From: Thalassia testudinum
Taxonomy: Eukaryota > Streptophyta > Magnoliopsida > Alismatales > Hydrocharitaceae
Direction: 5' to 3'
Assembly (NCBI GenBank): GCA_037157565.1
Contig: JAZHRO010000055.1
Span: forward strand, 44,113,001 to 44,177,000
Length of the DNA stretch: 64,000 nucleotides
The notes beneath the pieces are model-generated. The model ran no database searches and had not been told where the DNA came from. It saw only the letters and a list, made by a program, of their open reading frames with translations. This document shows positions 33,111 through 45,960 of the stretch, one piece after another (within the stretch, counting starts at the first letter, position 1; each line of letters opens with the position of its first letter). The position numbers and the translations under genes are program-made.

Positions 33111-35050
33111 TGATGGTTACACCATCATTAGCTATAACTAGCTTTAATTAGTTGAATCAAGTGATAAATGCTCCTAAATAATTGTCTGAGGATAGTAATT
33201 CCACTCAAATCTATTCTGAGAAGAAAATAATAAAAAGGGCTAATTCTACAATTTTAACATCACATCATGAATGCAGAGTAACCACGGGGTCACCTAGGGG
33301 TTAATCTAAGGTCAAATAAGCTTAAAAGTCTGAAAAGTGGGTCAACATTATCACAAATGGGGTTTCACTCATTTCGAGAACCAAATTAGAACACAAAACC
33401 CTAATTTCAGACTTGCTTAAGTTGAAGAGGTTCTGGTCAAGCTAAAATTCATTTAAACCTTTAAAAATTCATATAAAAATATTCTAAGAGGTTTTGTACC
33501 CTTAGTTTGAACATCTGAACCTATTTTGACCTAGAATAGAGTCTTGACAGGATTTTGCCTTAATTTAGGCTTCTATGCAAATTTTCCAGTCAAATGTGAT
33601 CAAAACTCAAATCCAAGTTCACCATCAGATTTCTTGGGTCAAAATTAGGCTAAGGCCAAAATTTGGGCCCAATCAGAGTTCATCTTGACTTAGTTTGCAA
33701 TCTAGTCCCTTAAAACTATATTTCTCTCACTTAAAACCCTAACTTTCTATTTTATTACGATTAGGTCCCTAATTTTCTGATATTATTCACGTTTTAGTCC
33801 CTGCTACCATTGTTAGGTTAATCAACTTACAGGAGAGCTTTGACTTGATCAAAATATCATCAAATCAACTCCAAATCCCACCAAATTTGGTGGGTTGGTG
33901 TTCATATTACAAGGAATTGTTTGAGCAAGATCTTGGCTGCAAATTTGCACCGTAAAGCTCTAGTGAACTCACGAAATCCATGGGTTTCTTTATTCTAAAT
34001 TGAATCCCAATTGAGCTTTCTTTCCTCAATTAGAGTTCGGTCTAAGCTTTATAAGAACTCCCCCAACTCCAGACTATCCTCCTTAGTCTGTCTTTGGGCC
34101 AAAAATCTTCTTCCTTCTCTCCCTTCAACCACCTCCACTGCGACTTCGACAAGCACCTCAATTCCACTTCGTCGCCCTTTGCCACGTATAATAGGCAAAG
34201 GGAATTTCTTCCCCAACCTTGTGCCTTTCTCGTCGGTCACAGCAGAAGCTCTCCGACCTCTTCTTCCTCGCCGTCCTCATCTCTAGAGGATTCACCTTCT
34301 CTAGCACCGACTAATCATAGCTAGCACCAACTCCCTCCCTTTCGTCTGTTAGTTAGGCCTATCCCCTCTCTCTCTTTAGTGTCTCCCTATCCCTTGTTCT
34401 TCTCAAATCGACCAATGATCACCTCCTTTCCCCTTCATCTTCTCCACCTCCGGCGAAGTCGCCATGCCATCACCATCCACCAATCGCCCAGCCATCACCA
34501 CCACAAGCTCGCCTACGACCGTGCGAGCAAAAGCCCTCAAAAAATTGAGGGTTTCCCCTACACAAACCCCTAGTAGAAGAATCCACCAACTCACTGTTCA
34601 TCTCTTCACCCTCCAACCACCATAGACCTCCATCCACCAAATTAACACCACCGACGCACTCCTCGCTTCACAGTGAGGCTTATGAGCACTTTAATCAGGG
34701 CATTTAACCCATATTCTTGATTTTAGGTACTCTCCAAACATCTCACCTCTGCCGTCACCTTTTCAGCCATCCTCTACTGTGCACTGATCACCTCTAGCCT
34801 CGAATTCACTCTTAGCAGGTACGAACCCATATGGAGAACTCAACTGCAGTTGCAATTAAGAGAAGAAGCAGCTGCAACATGATAAATGACAGTTTATCAT
34901 CATTCTTATGCTTCAAAACAAACCTAGCTCTTAGAGTTTTGCTCCGCAAACAGGCTTTTGGGCTGCATTTAGGCATTAACTAGGTCAGGCATGCATTGCA
35001 TTTTCTTTTGTTGTTTTAATGTGTTTTTGTGAGTGTTAAGGATGAACAGA

Positions 35051-36136
35051 TGTTGTCGAGCCCGAATAGGTTGTTAATATGATGATTTTATCGTTGAAGT
35101 GTGTATAGTGGTTAACCTAAATCAGACCTAACCATCTCTTTACAAAAATTTTTAACCTGGCCTACTTGATTTTATCTTGTCACTTTTAGGCCCAGGGTCG
35201 AACTCAGGGAAGTGGGGTTACAAGTTAAGTTTCTACGCCTTTCCTACAATGAGTCTCTTCCGTTCATTTATTGTGTTTTTGGTGTTTTTCTCATTTATAT
35301 TTTTTCTGGTAATCTTTGTCCTTGAGGCACACCCTCAAAATTGGGTTCTTGGCTTTGAGCCAAAACAGGGTTCCAAAATGGGTCTTGCTATTCACAAGGC
35401 GGAGTACCTGCAAGTCAAAGATTATCTTTTCTCTTTTATATATATTTTTTTATCTTTTTAATAATAGGAAAGCGAAACAGAAATACAGTAAATATAGTAT
35501 ATATATATGTATATATTATGTATATAAAGGGGTGGGGGTGGAGGCGGAGATGGAGTGTAGCACGGTGTCGAGTCGGTCGTCGTCTAGAGAGACGCAACCA
35601 ACAGGACTAGGTGCCTCATGGAGTGTGGAATGGATGGTGGAAGATGTATGCGACCACGCTTTTTGTAAGTGTGTATCGGGGAGTATCAGCAATTGGTGCA
35701 GATATTCTCGCGATACAGCGTATGGTAAATAATGTGAAAGTATATGTAAATATATCTATATGTATATATATATAGTTATAAATATATAGGTATATATATA
35801 TGTATATATATATATGTATATATATAAGTGTATATGTATATATATATATGTGTGTATGTATATATAACTATATAGAGGTATATTAATATATGTATGTATA
35901 AGTATATAGTAATATATGTATATATAGATATATGTAGCTAAGTATATATATATATATATATATATGTATACATATATATATATGTATGCATATATATATA
36001 TATATATGCATACATATATATATGTATGCATATATATATATGTATACATATATATATATGTATGTATGTATCTATCTTAGTTATATAGATAATATATATA
36101 TATATAGATATATGTATATTTATATAAGTATATGTA

Positions 36137-36170
<34 letters not shown>

Positions 36171-36317
36171 AGTATATAGATATATATATATGTATGTATG
36201 TATACTAATACATAAGTATATAGATACTACTATATGTATAAATATAAGTATATATATATATATGTATATATGTATATAAATATATGTATATATATATATC
36301 AATATATATAAGTCTAC

Positions 36318-36400
<83 letters not shown>

Positions 36401-36486
36401 TATAATAGTGTATATGTGTGTGTTGGTGTATGGAAGTGTTAGTGTAGGTGTGTGTGTGCGTCAGTGTAGAGAGAGTGAGAAAGTGT

Positions 36487-36520
<34 letters not shown>

Positions 36521-37910
36521 GGAGAGAAGAATGCAGCCGCACTGCTGGGGAGTAAGTTAGGTCGTCTGCAGCTAATGGGCGTCGTCTGGAGGTCCAAGCG
36601 CGCACGCGCAGGCGCATCTGCGCAGAGAGGAGCGTGCGGGAGTGGGGAGCGGAGAGGAACCCACAGCGCATAGTGCTGCGTGGACAGGAGTATGCAGGCG
36701 AGTGAAGAGGACCTGCAGGTGTGTGCGGGCGAGTGCGGGCGAAGTAGACGGGTGCAGACGAGGGCGGGCGCGTGCTCGGGCGAGGGCCGGTTGCGGCGCA
36801 CCGGGTGACCGGGAAAGTGAGAAGCTTTCTAGTCACCCCACTGTAGCCACAGTGTCGCAATGACTCGCGTGGACAGTGGCTACAGTGGTCGTCCGCGCCG
36901 CGCAACCGGCAGTGAGCAGTGCTGTGAGTGAGGCCGGCTCGCGGCTGGCGCGTGAGGGAGAAGACCTACGCCGGTCGGTTGCAAGCAAGGAGAGCTCGCG
37001 ACAGCGTGCGTGGAGAGGGTGGCGAGGTGTCTGCAGGCGCGTGCGGAAGCTTGCAGAGGCTGGCAGGCGAGCAGGAAGCGCTTGACCGGCCGCTGCAGAG
37101 GCAAGTAGCGACCGGTTGCGGGTTGGAGCGAGCTTACGACAGAGCGGAGAAAGCGGAGGCGGAGAGGACCTGCAGGCGCGTGTGGAGGGCTGGGGTGCCT
37201 ACAGGCGCACGCGGAAGGGGCTGCTACTGCTGCTGCTTCCTTGCCGCTGCTGCTGCCAAGCTGCGAGCTTTAGACCTTGAAGCAGGCGGCCATGGCTGAA
37301 GGTGCTGGAGCGGGAAAAAATGAGAACAAACCCACCACACCCACCGGTTCTTTGAAGAGTTGTGCGGTGGTGGTCACACTGTGGTGGTGTGCACCACAGT
37401 GAGGGCTCCTACCTGCCGGGTGTCTCCGAGGAGGGCCGGCGTATGGAGGGGAATGGAGGAGAGGACGATGGTGGCCTGGAGATGGAGCTGCCTGTGGGAT
37501 TTTTGGCTAGGACCAGGCATGTGGAGGGAAAGGGAGCCGTGGTCTTTTTATAGGAGAAGAAGGCATGGCCATGCATGGCTCATGCAGGGAATGGCAACCG
37601 CAAGGAAGGGCTGGCAGGGAGAGGCAGTCACAGGGAAGGGCAGCTGTAGTATGGCGCGAGGAGAAGATGCAGCTGCGGGAAAGATAAAAAGTCAAGTGGA
37701 AATAAAAATAGAGATGGGAATTTTGCAAAGATGCACTTGAGGAAAAATGTCAAATGTGAGGCCACTTATTTCATTCTCCTCTCCTCTCAATTAAATGCAT
37801 GCATACATGTATTTTTACAAAATGCAACTATGGAATCCTAATATGCATACGTAATGCTAGAAAATAGCACAAGAAGGCACTATTGCAGGCGTATTTTTGC
37901 GGTGCAATCA
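35051..37910 (-). repeat. 3' LTR of element F
   Basis: 2860 bp, B family. From right to left: start TGATTGCACCGC, TATA box (minus strand, near 37545-37552), CpG-rich block (about 36540-37300), GA and GT microsatellites, a long TA array (about 35735-36400), the conserved inverted repeat (about 35675-35715) and the U5 end. The frame at 36120-36905 (minus) is a translation of this block and not a gene. Confidence 0.9.
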
Positions 37911-37947
37911 TACCCCCATGCCTATCTTTTTCTAGTCCCTAGCAAAA
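37911..37947 (-). promoter_or_regulatory. Hairpin and polypurine tract of F
   Basis: The minus strand reads TTTTGCTAG, GGA, CTAGAAAAA, then GATAGGCATGGGGGTA up to the LTR start. Confidence 0.82.
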
Positions 37948-38160
37948 TAGTATTTAGAAATGATCTTAAGCTGAAGATTTTCTCCTGAGGTGTCGGCGTC
38001 TTCACTCTCTCGTTCCTGCCTTGGATCTGCTCACGTCTTCGACTTCGTCTGCCTTCCTTCTCCTTGCACCAGGTTCACCTGCACACCAAAAACAGAGATA
38101 TCCGTGAAGAGAGAAGAGAAAAATTGAGAGGAATTGAATAGAAACTTACTTGAAGGCGTA
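37948..38160 (-). mobile_element. Residual interior of F
   Basis: Aligns with B 6216-6388 (leader, including TTTTTGGTGTGCAG and GTGAACCTGGTG) joined to B 10105-10154 (GAAAATCTTCAGCTTAAGAT). The junction lies near 37997-38005 at a short CACC-like overlap. Confidence 0.75.
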
Positions 38161-38178
38161 CTTCCGGCAACGGCGCCA
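38161..38178 (-). promoter_or_regulatory. Primer-binding site of F (tRNA-Asp)
   Basis: The minus strand reads TGGCGCCGTTGCCGGAAG: 15 of the first 15 bases match B, with changes only at the far end. Confidence 0.88.
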
Positions 38179-38188
38179 GAAAAGAGTA

Positions 38189-39113
38189 TGTTGTCGAGCC
38201 CGAATAGGTTGTTAATATGATGATTTTATCATTGAAGCGTGTATAGTGGTTAACCTAAATCGAACCTAACCATCTCTTTACAAAATTTTTAACCTGGCCT
38301 ACTTGATTTTATCTTGTCACTTTTAGGCCCAGGGTCGAACTCAGGGAAGTGGGGTTACAAGTTAAGTTTCTACGCCTTTCCTACAACCAGTCTCTTCCGT
38401 TCATTTATTGTGTTTTTGGTGTTTTTCTCATTTATATTTTTTCTGGTAATCTTTGTCCTTGAGGCACACCCTCAAAATTGGGTTCTTGGCTTTGAGCCAA
38501 AACAGGGTTCCAAAACGGGTCTTGCTATTCGCAAGACGGAGTACCTGCAAGTCAAAGATTATCTTTCTCTTTTATATATATTTTTTTATCTTTTTAATAA
38601 CAAGAAAGCGAAACAGAAATATAGTAAATATAGTATATATATATGTATATATTATGTATATAAAGGGGTGGGGGTGGAGGCGGAGATGGAGTGTAGCACG
38701 GTGTCGAGTCGGTCGTCGTCTAGAGAGACGCAACCAACAAGACTAGGTGCCTCATGGAGTGTGGAATGGATGGTGGAAGATGTATGCGACCACGCTTTTT
38801 GTAAGTGTGTATCGGGGAGTATCAGCAATTGGTGCAGATATTCTCGCGATACAGCGTATGGTAAATAATGTGAAAGTATATGTAAATATATCTATATGTA
38901 TATATATATATAGTTATAAATATATAGGTATATATATATGTATAAATATATGTATATATATAAGTGTATATGTATATATATATATATGTGTGTATGTATA
39001 TATAACTATATAGAGGTATATTAATATATGTATGTATAAGTATATAGTAATATATGTATATATAGATATATGTAGCTAAGTATATATATATATATATGTA
39101 TATATAGTTATAG

Positions 39114-39144
<31 letters not shown>

Positions 39145-41312
39145 TATATAAGTAGGTGTGTATATATGTATATATATATATATATGTATGTATCTTAGTT
39201 ATTGACGAGCATGGAAATTGCGTATTTTGAAATCGTTGGAAATCGTAGTATAGTCGCAGAAACCACTCGTCAAAGATATTTGTAATAACGAAACTCTCAT
39301 AGATCTTTATTCTTTTTAGAACTTGAGTCCCAGTCGTTCGTCTCTGGGAGGCGTGAAAACAAATCGAGATTTGGATCGGCTTTTATAACCTAAATCTAAC
39401 CTAAACTACTATTTTTGTCTTTTTGTGTTTTTGATTTTTTTATTTCGAAAAGAGAATTGAAACCTAAATCTAGATAAACTAGCAAAAACCTAAGTGACTA
39501 TGTGCATCTAAATGAGGCCATGGTGGCCGTGCATGGTGTGAACAAACCAAAGTGTCATATAGGCAAGCAAACATGAAGACAATCAATCACAGAAACATCA
39601 TGAAATTATTTATGCATAAAAAATTATCACACATCATTTACACTAGAAAGCATATAAATAGAATAAAATCCCTCACGCTGGAAAGTTGCCACTAGGGCCA
39701 TCGGCCTTGTGTGAGGGTGTAGGCTAGACCTTGGGTATGCAAACCCGTCTACACGCCTACCAAAAGAGATGGCCGGCCACAAGAGGCTATGGGTGAGCCT
39801 TCATGGCCGTCCAAGAAGAAGAAGAAGATGGGGGCTAGTGCACCCAAATGGAGAGAGGAGGGTGTTGCTCCCTTTCTCTACCAATGGCCATCCTTGAAGC
39901 TTTGGAGAGAAGCTTCTCTAGCTAGCCGTCCATGGAGCCTTGGAGGAGGATGAGGAGGACGGCCTTGAGGTTTTGGAGGGTGGAAGCAAGTTTTAGAGTG
40001 GAGAGTATGGATGGGAGAGTGTATGGAGATAGTCCAATTTCGTAGCTCTCTCTTTGGCCTTATGGAAGGCTCCATTTGGTTGCCACTTTTGGTGGCTCCA
40101 AAAATAGCAAATACTACAATTTTTGGATCTAGGTTTGACACAAGTTTTTAGGGTTTCCAAGAGAGTGTGCATGGGTTTGGTGGGAGTAAAATGGGAAGGT
40201 GTGCGTTTTTCGTAGGGCTAGGTTGTGGGTTTTGGTAGGATTAGGTGCTAAATAGGTTGGGTCAATCTAGATTATGTGGGTGTGGGCCTAATTAGGCTTA
40301 GGAAAGTCTAATTGGGTAGGAGTGAACCTAATTAGGTCTAGGTCAAGTCTAATTAGATGTGTGCATGTGATTAGGATAGGGTAACCCTAATAGGTATGAG
40401 TTAATTAGATCCTGGGTGGATCTAATTGGGCTCGGGTGCACCCAATCAACTGTAGATGCACCCAATTAGGTATGGGATGGTTCAATTGGGTTAGGGATAA
40501 GACAAGTAGGGCTATGGATAGTGGACTAGGCTTAGGAGGTCTCTACTTAGGTTTCCTAGGGTGTCCGGTGGGGTTCCTAGGTCAAAATAGGCAAGCTAGG
40601 GCTTCCAACACCAAAATCAGGAACCAGACAGCAGTATCAGACATCCAGGATAGTAGTCAGACGTCTTACACTATAAAATTGGACATCTGGACACTAAATT
40701 AGACGTCCAATTCTGTGTCAGAATGAGTTTTGGCTTCCTAGATTGTTATTCTGCAGAAATCAGACATCCAGCCAGATGTCTGGATGTCCTAAAAGGTGCT
40801 GAAGAGTGGGTTTTATGTTTTCTAAGGTTGGTTTTGGTTCCTAAGTGTTTGGGAAAGGGATAGGAACATGGATAGTGATATCCATGTTTGGGTTTTGAGG
40901 CTAAGGTGCCCTAATGGAGGTTGTTTTGGGTTTGGGAAGGCTGTCCTAGGGTTTCTAAGGGTAGGGATAAGGCTATCCTCCTCACTCCTCTTATCTGGAT
41001 CAACTTCTTCTTCCTTTATTGCTTTATTCCACTATCTCCATCCTGGATCACTTTATTATCTGTAAATAGCAATAAAAACCATTAACTAGCAGGATATCTC
41101 ATCTTATTCTAAATAGACTGATGCAATGCATGATATGCAAGATATGAGTGCAATATCCACAATTTAAGATAGGTTCAGACATTATTTAGGTTGATTAGGA
41201 CCCATGATTGCTGTGTAATCAGTTATATAGATAATATATATATAGATATATGTATATTTATATAAGTATATGTATATATGCATATATATATATAAGTATA
41301 TAGATATATATA

Positions 41313-41343
<31 letters not shown>

Positions 41344-42966
41344 ACTAATACATAAGTATATAGATACTACTATATGTATAAATATAAGTATATATATATA
41401 TATGTATATAAATATATGTATATATATATCAATATATATAAGTCTACGTATATATATATATGTTTATAATAGTGTATATGTGTGTGTGGGTGTGTGGAAG
41501 TGTTAGTGTAGGTGTGTGTGTGCGTCGGTGTAGAGAGAGTGAGAGAGTGTTGTGAGAGAGAGAGAGAGAGGGAGGGAGAGGAGAATGCAGCCGCACTGCT
41601 GGGGAGTAAGTTAGGTCGTCTGCAGCTAGCGGGCGTCATTTGGAGGTCCAAGCACGCACGCGCAGGCGCATCTGTGCAGAGAGGAGCACGCGGGAGTGGG
41701 GAGCGGAGAGGAATCCGCAGCGCACAGTACTGCGCGGAGAGGAGTATGCGGGTGAGTGAAGAGGACCTGCAGGCGCGGGCGGGCGAGTGCGGGCAAAGCA
41801 GACGGGTACGGACGAGGGCTGGCAGATGCGCAGGCGGGCGCGCGCACGAGCGAGGGCCGGTTGCAGCGTGCCGGGTGACCGGGAAAGTGAGAAGCTTTCT
41901 GGTCACCCCACTGTAGCCACAGTGTCGTGATGACTCGCATGAACAGTGGCTACAGTGGTCGTCCGCGCCGCGCAACCGGCAGTGGGAGGTGCTGTGAGTG
42001 AGGCTGGCGCGCACGGGCTGGCACGCGAGGGAGAAGACTTGCGCCGGTCAGTTGCGAGCGCGAAGAGCTCGTGACAGCGCGTGGGGAGAGGGAGGCGAGG
42101 TGTCTGCAGGCGCGCGCGGAAGCTTGCAGAGGCTGGCAGGGGGTGGGAAGCGCTTGGCCGGCTACTGCAGAGGCGCGCAGCGGCCGGTTGCGGGTGGGAG
42201 TGAGCTTGCGACAGAGCGGAGAAAACGGAGGCGGAGAGGACCTGTAGGCGCATGCGGAGGGCTGCTGCACCTGCAGGCGTGAGTAGAAGGGGCTGCTGCT
42301 GCTGCTGCGGCCAAGCTGTGAGCTTCAGACCTTGAAGCGGGCGGCCATGGTTGAAGGTGCTGGAGTGGGAAAAAAATGAGAACAGACCCACCACGCCCAC
42401 CGGCTCTTTGAAGAGCTGGGCGGTGGTGGTCTCACTGTGGTGGTGTGCACCACAGTGAGGGCTCCTACCCGTCGGGTGTCTCCGAGGAGGGCCGGCGTAT
42501 GGAGGGGAATGGAGGAGAGGACGGTGGTGGCCTGGAGATGGAGCTGCCAATGGGATTTTTGGCTGGGACCAGGCCTGTGGAGGGAAAGGGAGCCGTGGTC
42601 TTTTTATAGGAGAAGAAGGCATGGCCATGCATGGCTCATGCAGGGAATGGCAACCGTAGGGAAGGGCTGGCAGGGAGAGGCAGTCGCAGGGAAGGGCAGC
42701 TGCAGCATGGCGCGAGGAGAAGATGCAGCCGTGGGAAAGATAAAAAATCAAGTGGAAATAAAAATAGAGATGGGAATTTTGCAAAGATGCACTTGAGGAA
42801 AAATGTAAAATGCGAGGCCACTTATTTCATTCTCCTCTCCTCTCAATTAAATGCATACATACATGTATTTTTACAAAATGCAACTATGGAATCCTAATAT
42901 GCATACGTAATGCTAGAAAATAGCACAAGAAGGCACTATTGCAGGCGTATTTTTGCGGTGCAATCA
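38189..42966 (-). repeat. 5' LTR of element F, split by solo LTR G
   Basis: About 2.75 kb without G. It matches 35051-37910 apart from microsatellite lengths, where the TA and GA arrays are shorter. The frame at 41903-42784 (minus) is LTR DNA. Confidence 0.88.
39203..41221 (-). mobile_element. Solo LTR G
   Basis: 2019 bp, starts TGACGAGCATGG and ends GTGTAATCA on plus, with the perfect duplication GTTAT (39198-39202 and 41222-41226). Minus orientation is shown by a minus-strand TATAAAAG at 39379-39388 and an Athila-type U5 phrase (minus strand CGCCTCCCAGAGACGAACG) near 39332-39355, close to the left end. Its U3 has arrays of CTAATTAG-like (40250-40510) and AGACGTC/GACATCCAG-like motifs (40610-40790). 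The frame at 39878-40141 has no known domain. It is the innermost insertion of the nest. Confidence 0.85.
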
Positions 42967-43019
42967 ACAGATATACAGATCCCTAAAACCCTAGCACTCA
43001 AGAAGGTAAATGGTGAAGG

Positions 43020-43740
43020 AGGAGCTCAGACTAGCTGGAGCTTAGCTTGATCCAACTCACCACAGCTGGAACCTAGCTCACTTGAACTAGGGTTAGCTCA
43101 TCCCAGCTCCATTAAGCTAATCTCAGCTGAATGGCAGCTCAAGAGAGTTCATCTTAGCTCACCCTAGCTCAAGTCAGCTCAGATCTAGCTCAACCTAGTT
43201 GAGTCTAGCTTATTTTAGCTCCCACTAGTCCACAGGGAGCTCTAGCAAGCTCAGCTGAGTTGACTAGAGTTCAACCCAGCTCAGATCCAGCTACATACAG
43301 CTCCACTCAACTCCATCCAACTGAAGAAGAATTCATCCTAGCTCAGGAAGCTCAAGTCTAGCTCCCGGGGACTCAGCTTAGGTCAACTTGGTTGAGCTAA
43401 GCTACCTTAGCTGTCTCAACTAGCTCACTCCTCCTCGGGAGCACCAGACCCAGCTCACCTCAGCTCCATTCAACAGAAGCCATCTCACTTTAGCTTGGCT
43501 TAGTAGCTAGCAAAGAACTAGCAAGCTAAGCCAGCTAGAGTAGCCCCATGTTGACCTCTTCAGCAGCTGCCAGCTCCACTTCAGCTCCAGATTCTTCAGA
43601 TCCAACTCCTCCCTCCAAACCCTAGCTCCAACACCTCCTCCTCTACTCCACCATTAGCTAAGCTGGCTTAGCTTAGCTTAGCTTAGCTTAGCGTAGCTTA
43701 GCTTAGCTATGCTCCAGCTTCCTTGGCTTGTACCACCCAA
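43020..43740. repeat. AGCT-dense block in LTR K
   Basis: About 50 AGCT tetramers by eye in about 720 bp, many as (T/C)AGCTC, with irregular spacing of roughly 10-20 bp. It ends in a tandem TTAGC run near 43668-43710. Confidence 0.85.
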
Positions 43741-44356
43741 AAACCCTACCTAACAACTCCACCTAAGCTCCACATAAGCTAACGCTACTTGGCACCAACC
43801 TAGCCTACCCACCACCTCCAAAAGACACCAAAAATGTGGCGCCAAAACCACCCTAACTACCCCCTTGTTGGTGCCACTTTTCCCTCCAAAAATCCCCTTC
43901 ATCTCCACCACACATCGCCCCTTAAACCCATCTCCACCATCCACATAATCCCACCTTCTAGAATCCTCAAAGTTGGTGCCAACCCATGGCACCTCTCCAT
44001 GGTTGGTGCCACTTTTAGGTGTCCCTTGACCAACCCTAACTACCCCCCTTACACCCCTTAGGTGGCACCAACCATCCTTAACCCTAGGATTAACTAACCA
44101 CCTCCATCTTCCCATCTTAGCCCTCCATTTCAAGAGTCACCTTAACCCCCCATTCTACCCTATAAAAAGACCACTACCCACCACCATTCAAACCATCCTT
44201 GGCTAGCAAATTTACTCTCATACTCTACCTAGAGCCCATGCCCAAGAGAGAAGAAGAAGAAGATTAAGGGGATATTATGTCCCTTTGGTGCCTTCCCCTC
44301 TTCCCTTCTCTCTTGAGCCCACACCAACCAAAGGAGGAGCCAGGTAAGGAAGATCT

Positions 44357-44475
44357 TTGGAGGAGATCTTGAAGGTGGTCAACGCCACCTTGGAGGAGAA
44401 TTTGAGGGTGGTGCACGCCTACCCTTGGAGGAGAGCATTGAAGGTGGTAGCATCCACCTTGGAGGAGCTCTCAAG
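44357..44475. repeat. 33-35-bp tandem repeat in LTR K
   Basis: Three and a half degenerate units each begin TTGGAGGAGA and contain GGTGGT and CGCCACC or equivalent. Confidence 0.75.
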
Positions 44476-45960
44476 GAAGGAGAAGAAGGAGGCCCTCTTT
44501 TCAAGCCAAGGAGCAGCTAGGCTTGGAGCAAGAAGACTCCCTTCTTCACCAAATTTTGCAAGAGGATTTGTGTTTCTTTTATTGCTTTTAGATTTTTTCA
44601 TTTCTTGTAGAAGCATTTCTCTACTTGTCTTTGAAAAGAACACAAATTCTAGTTAATCAAATTGCCTTCTTTTTAATTTCCTATTGCAGTTGTTACTTTT
44701 GTTCTAGCACTTATTCTACTTCCACTCCCTAATTACTCTAGGCCTCCACTTGCCTAGAGTGACCTTAGGTAGTGGACATTTTAATCTCTTAAGTTTTAGC
44801 TTAGCATTTTAGGTGTTAGCACTTTTTCGTCACAATTCGCACTTTGCCCATATTATTTCAAAACACAAAAAAATATATATATATTTAAAATACCAAAAAG
44901 AAAGTAGAGATTTATTTTTAGCAAGAGAATTGAATTGCAATTTTTGCCTCCTTAGACGACCTTAGATACTCCCCTATCTAGGATACAAATTTAAAAGCGT
45001 ATGCAAATTCGCATGTTACAATAACATTAAAAACCCGCTTTTACAAATCACGCAACTTTTCGCATCACAGCAGCATCAATTAGAGCAACTTGATTGTAGC
45101 TGTGTACGTGAAGAAGAAGAGGGCATTGATAGTGCCACATCGTATATTGATGAGGAGCTCAATGCATATAAATTGAAATCGTGTCATTGGCTTATTGCCT
45201 CAGACACGCGGTGAGGTCCCTCATCCCACACTTGCCTCCACTCCTTGCTCACCATCACACCCTGTGAGCCTAGTCCCCTATCCTCGAGACCCGATAACTC
45301 GGTTACTATGCACCCATATACCCAGTTTTGAGAGGAAAGGAAAGAAAAGAAATTCTAAAGGGGGTAGGGGTAGGTTTTGCACTGTAGCCTCGAAATTTAT
45401 GCCTGTATGTGCTGAATACTTAGCGAGATTTCTAGAGGCTTAATCCTTGAGGTTGCTAAGGCCTTGTTCCTTGGCTGTGCTTTGAATGGTTAAGTCGTTT
45501 GTCCTTAGGGTCTGATGTCTGATTGAAGGTTCTATAGGATTATTTGGTACTTTAGACTTATCTGACATGGCTATTTGAGAATTAAGTGGTTGAAACCACT
45601 GTTGAGATATTGAATGCTTTGATATGTGCTTAGTTTGAGGGGTTAAGTGATAATCTAAATCACCATTTTTAGTGTTTCTCTCTTCTTTTTAACATAACAA
45701 TTTCTTGAGATACATTGGTTTATCATTGAATATCATTTTGAGTAGATTATTATTCATTGCATATTTTTATCTTTGTGCTCATTATTTCTATATTGTGATT
45801 AGTGAGTGAATTCCATATTTTCTCCCTGCGAACGACCTCAGACTCATTTTCTATTTTCAAGCACTTTATAAATTTTAAATGTTGTAAAGTAATTTTCATC
45901 GACTATACTACTACACGACACATTCCTTAAAAGATGACACTCGCCCCATGCAACAATGTT

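Larger units (their letters stand above)
35051..42966 (-). mobile_element. Mini LTR element F: 2.8-kb LTRs with a 278-bp interior
   Basis: LTRs 35051-37910 and 38189-42966 (the latter split by G) begin TGTTGTCGAG and end GGTGCAATCA on the plus strand, with the perfect duplication ACAGA (35046-35050 and 42967-42971). On the minus strand the interior holds a primer-binding site, about 200 bp of leader including a conserved acceptor-like site, and the last ~85 bp before the 3' LTR. Both parts align with B, so F is a B-family element that lost everything between. It has no coding capacity and retains only cis signals. Confidence 0.92.
34880..45067 (+). mobile_element. Solo LTR K (Athila-like), split by F
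   Basis: Starts TGATAAATGACAG and ends TTTTCGCATCA. Flanks CAACA (34875-34879) and CAGCA (45068-45072) match at 4 of 5 bases. Own sequence is about 2.27 kb. It contains the AGCT-dense block, a TATA box (CCTATAAAAAG, 44159-44169), a short minisatellite (44357-44475) and a U5 phrase GCCTCCTTAGACGACC near 44946. No interior is present. Confidence 0.68.
33111..45955 (+). mobile_element. Solo LTR J (Athila-like), split by K
   Basis: Starts TGATGGTTACACC and ends CCCCATGCAACA, with perfect duplication ATGTT. Own sequence is 33111-34879 plus 45073-45955, about 2.65 kb. A TATA-like box is near 34049-34055. It has a CCCTCAAAAAATTGAGGG palindrome near 34533. It is related to the 5' LTR of C (start TGATGAGAAC, GATAAATGCTCCTA phrase) and to L. 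No interior or second LTR, hence a solo LTR left by recombination. Confidence 0.78.

Noticed and set aside
35735..36400. TA-rich array as a centromeric satellite
   Set aside because: It is the microsatellite of a B-family LTR with no unit of satellite length.
36120..36905. Minus-strand frames at 36120-36905 and 41903-42784
   Set aside because: Same CpG and microsatellite block in the LTRs of F.
43020..43740. CRISPR-like array
   Set aside because: Repeats are 4-6 bp, irregularly spaced, in plant LTR DNA; no repeat-spacer structure.
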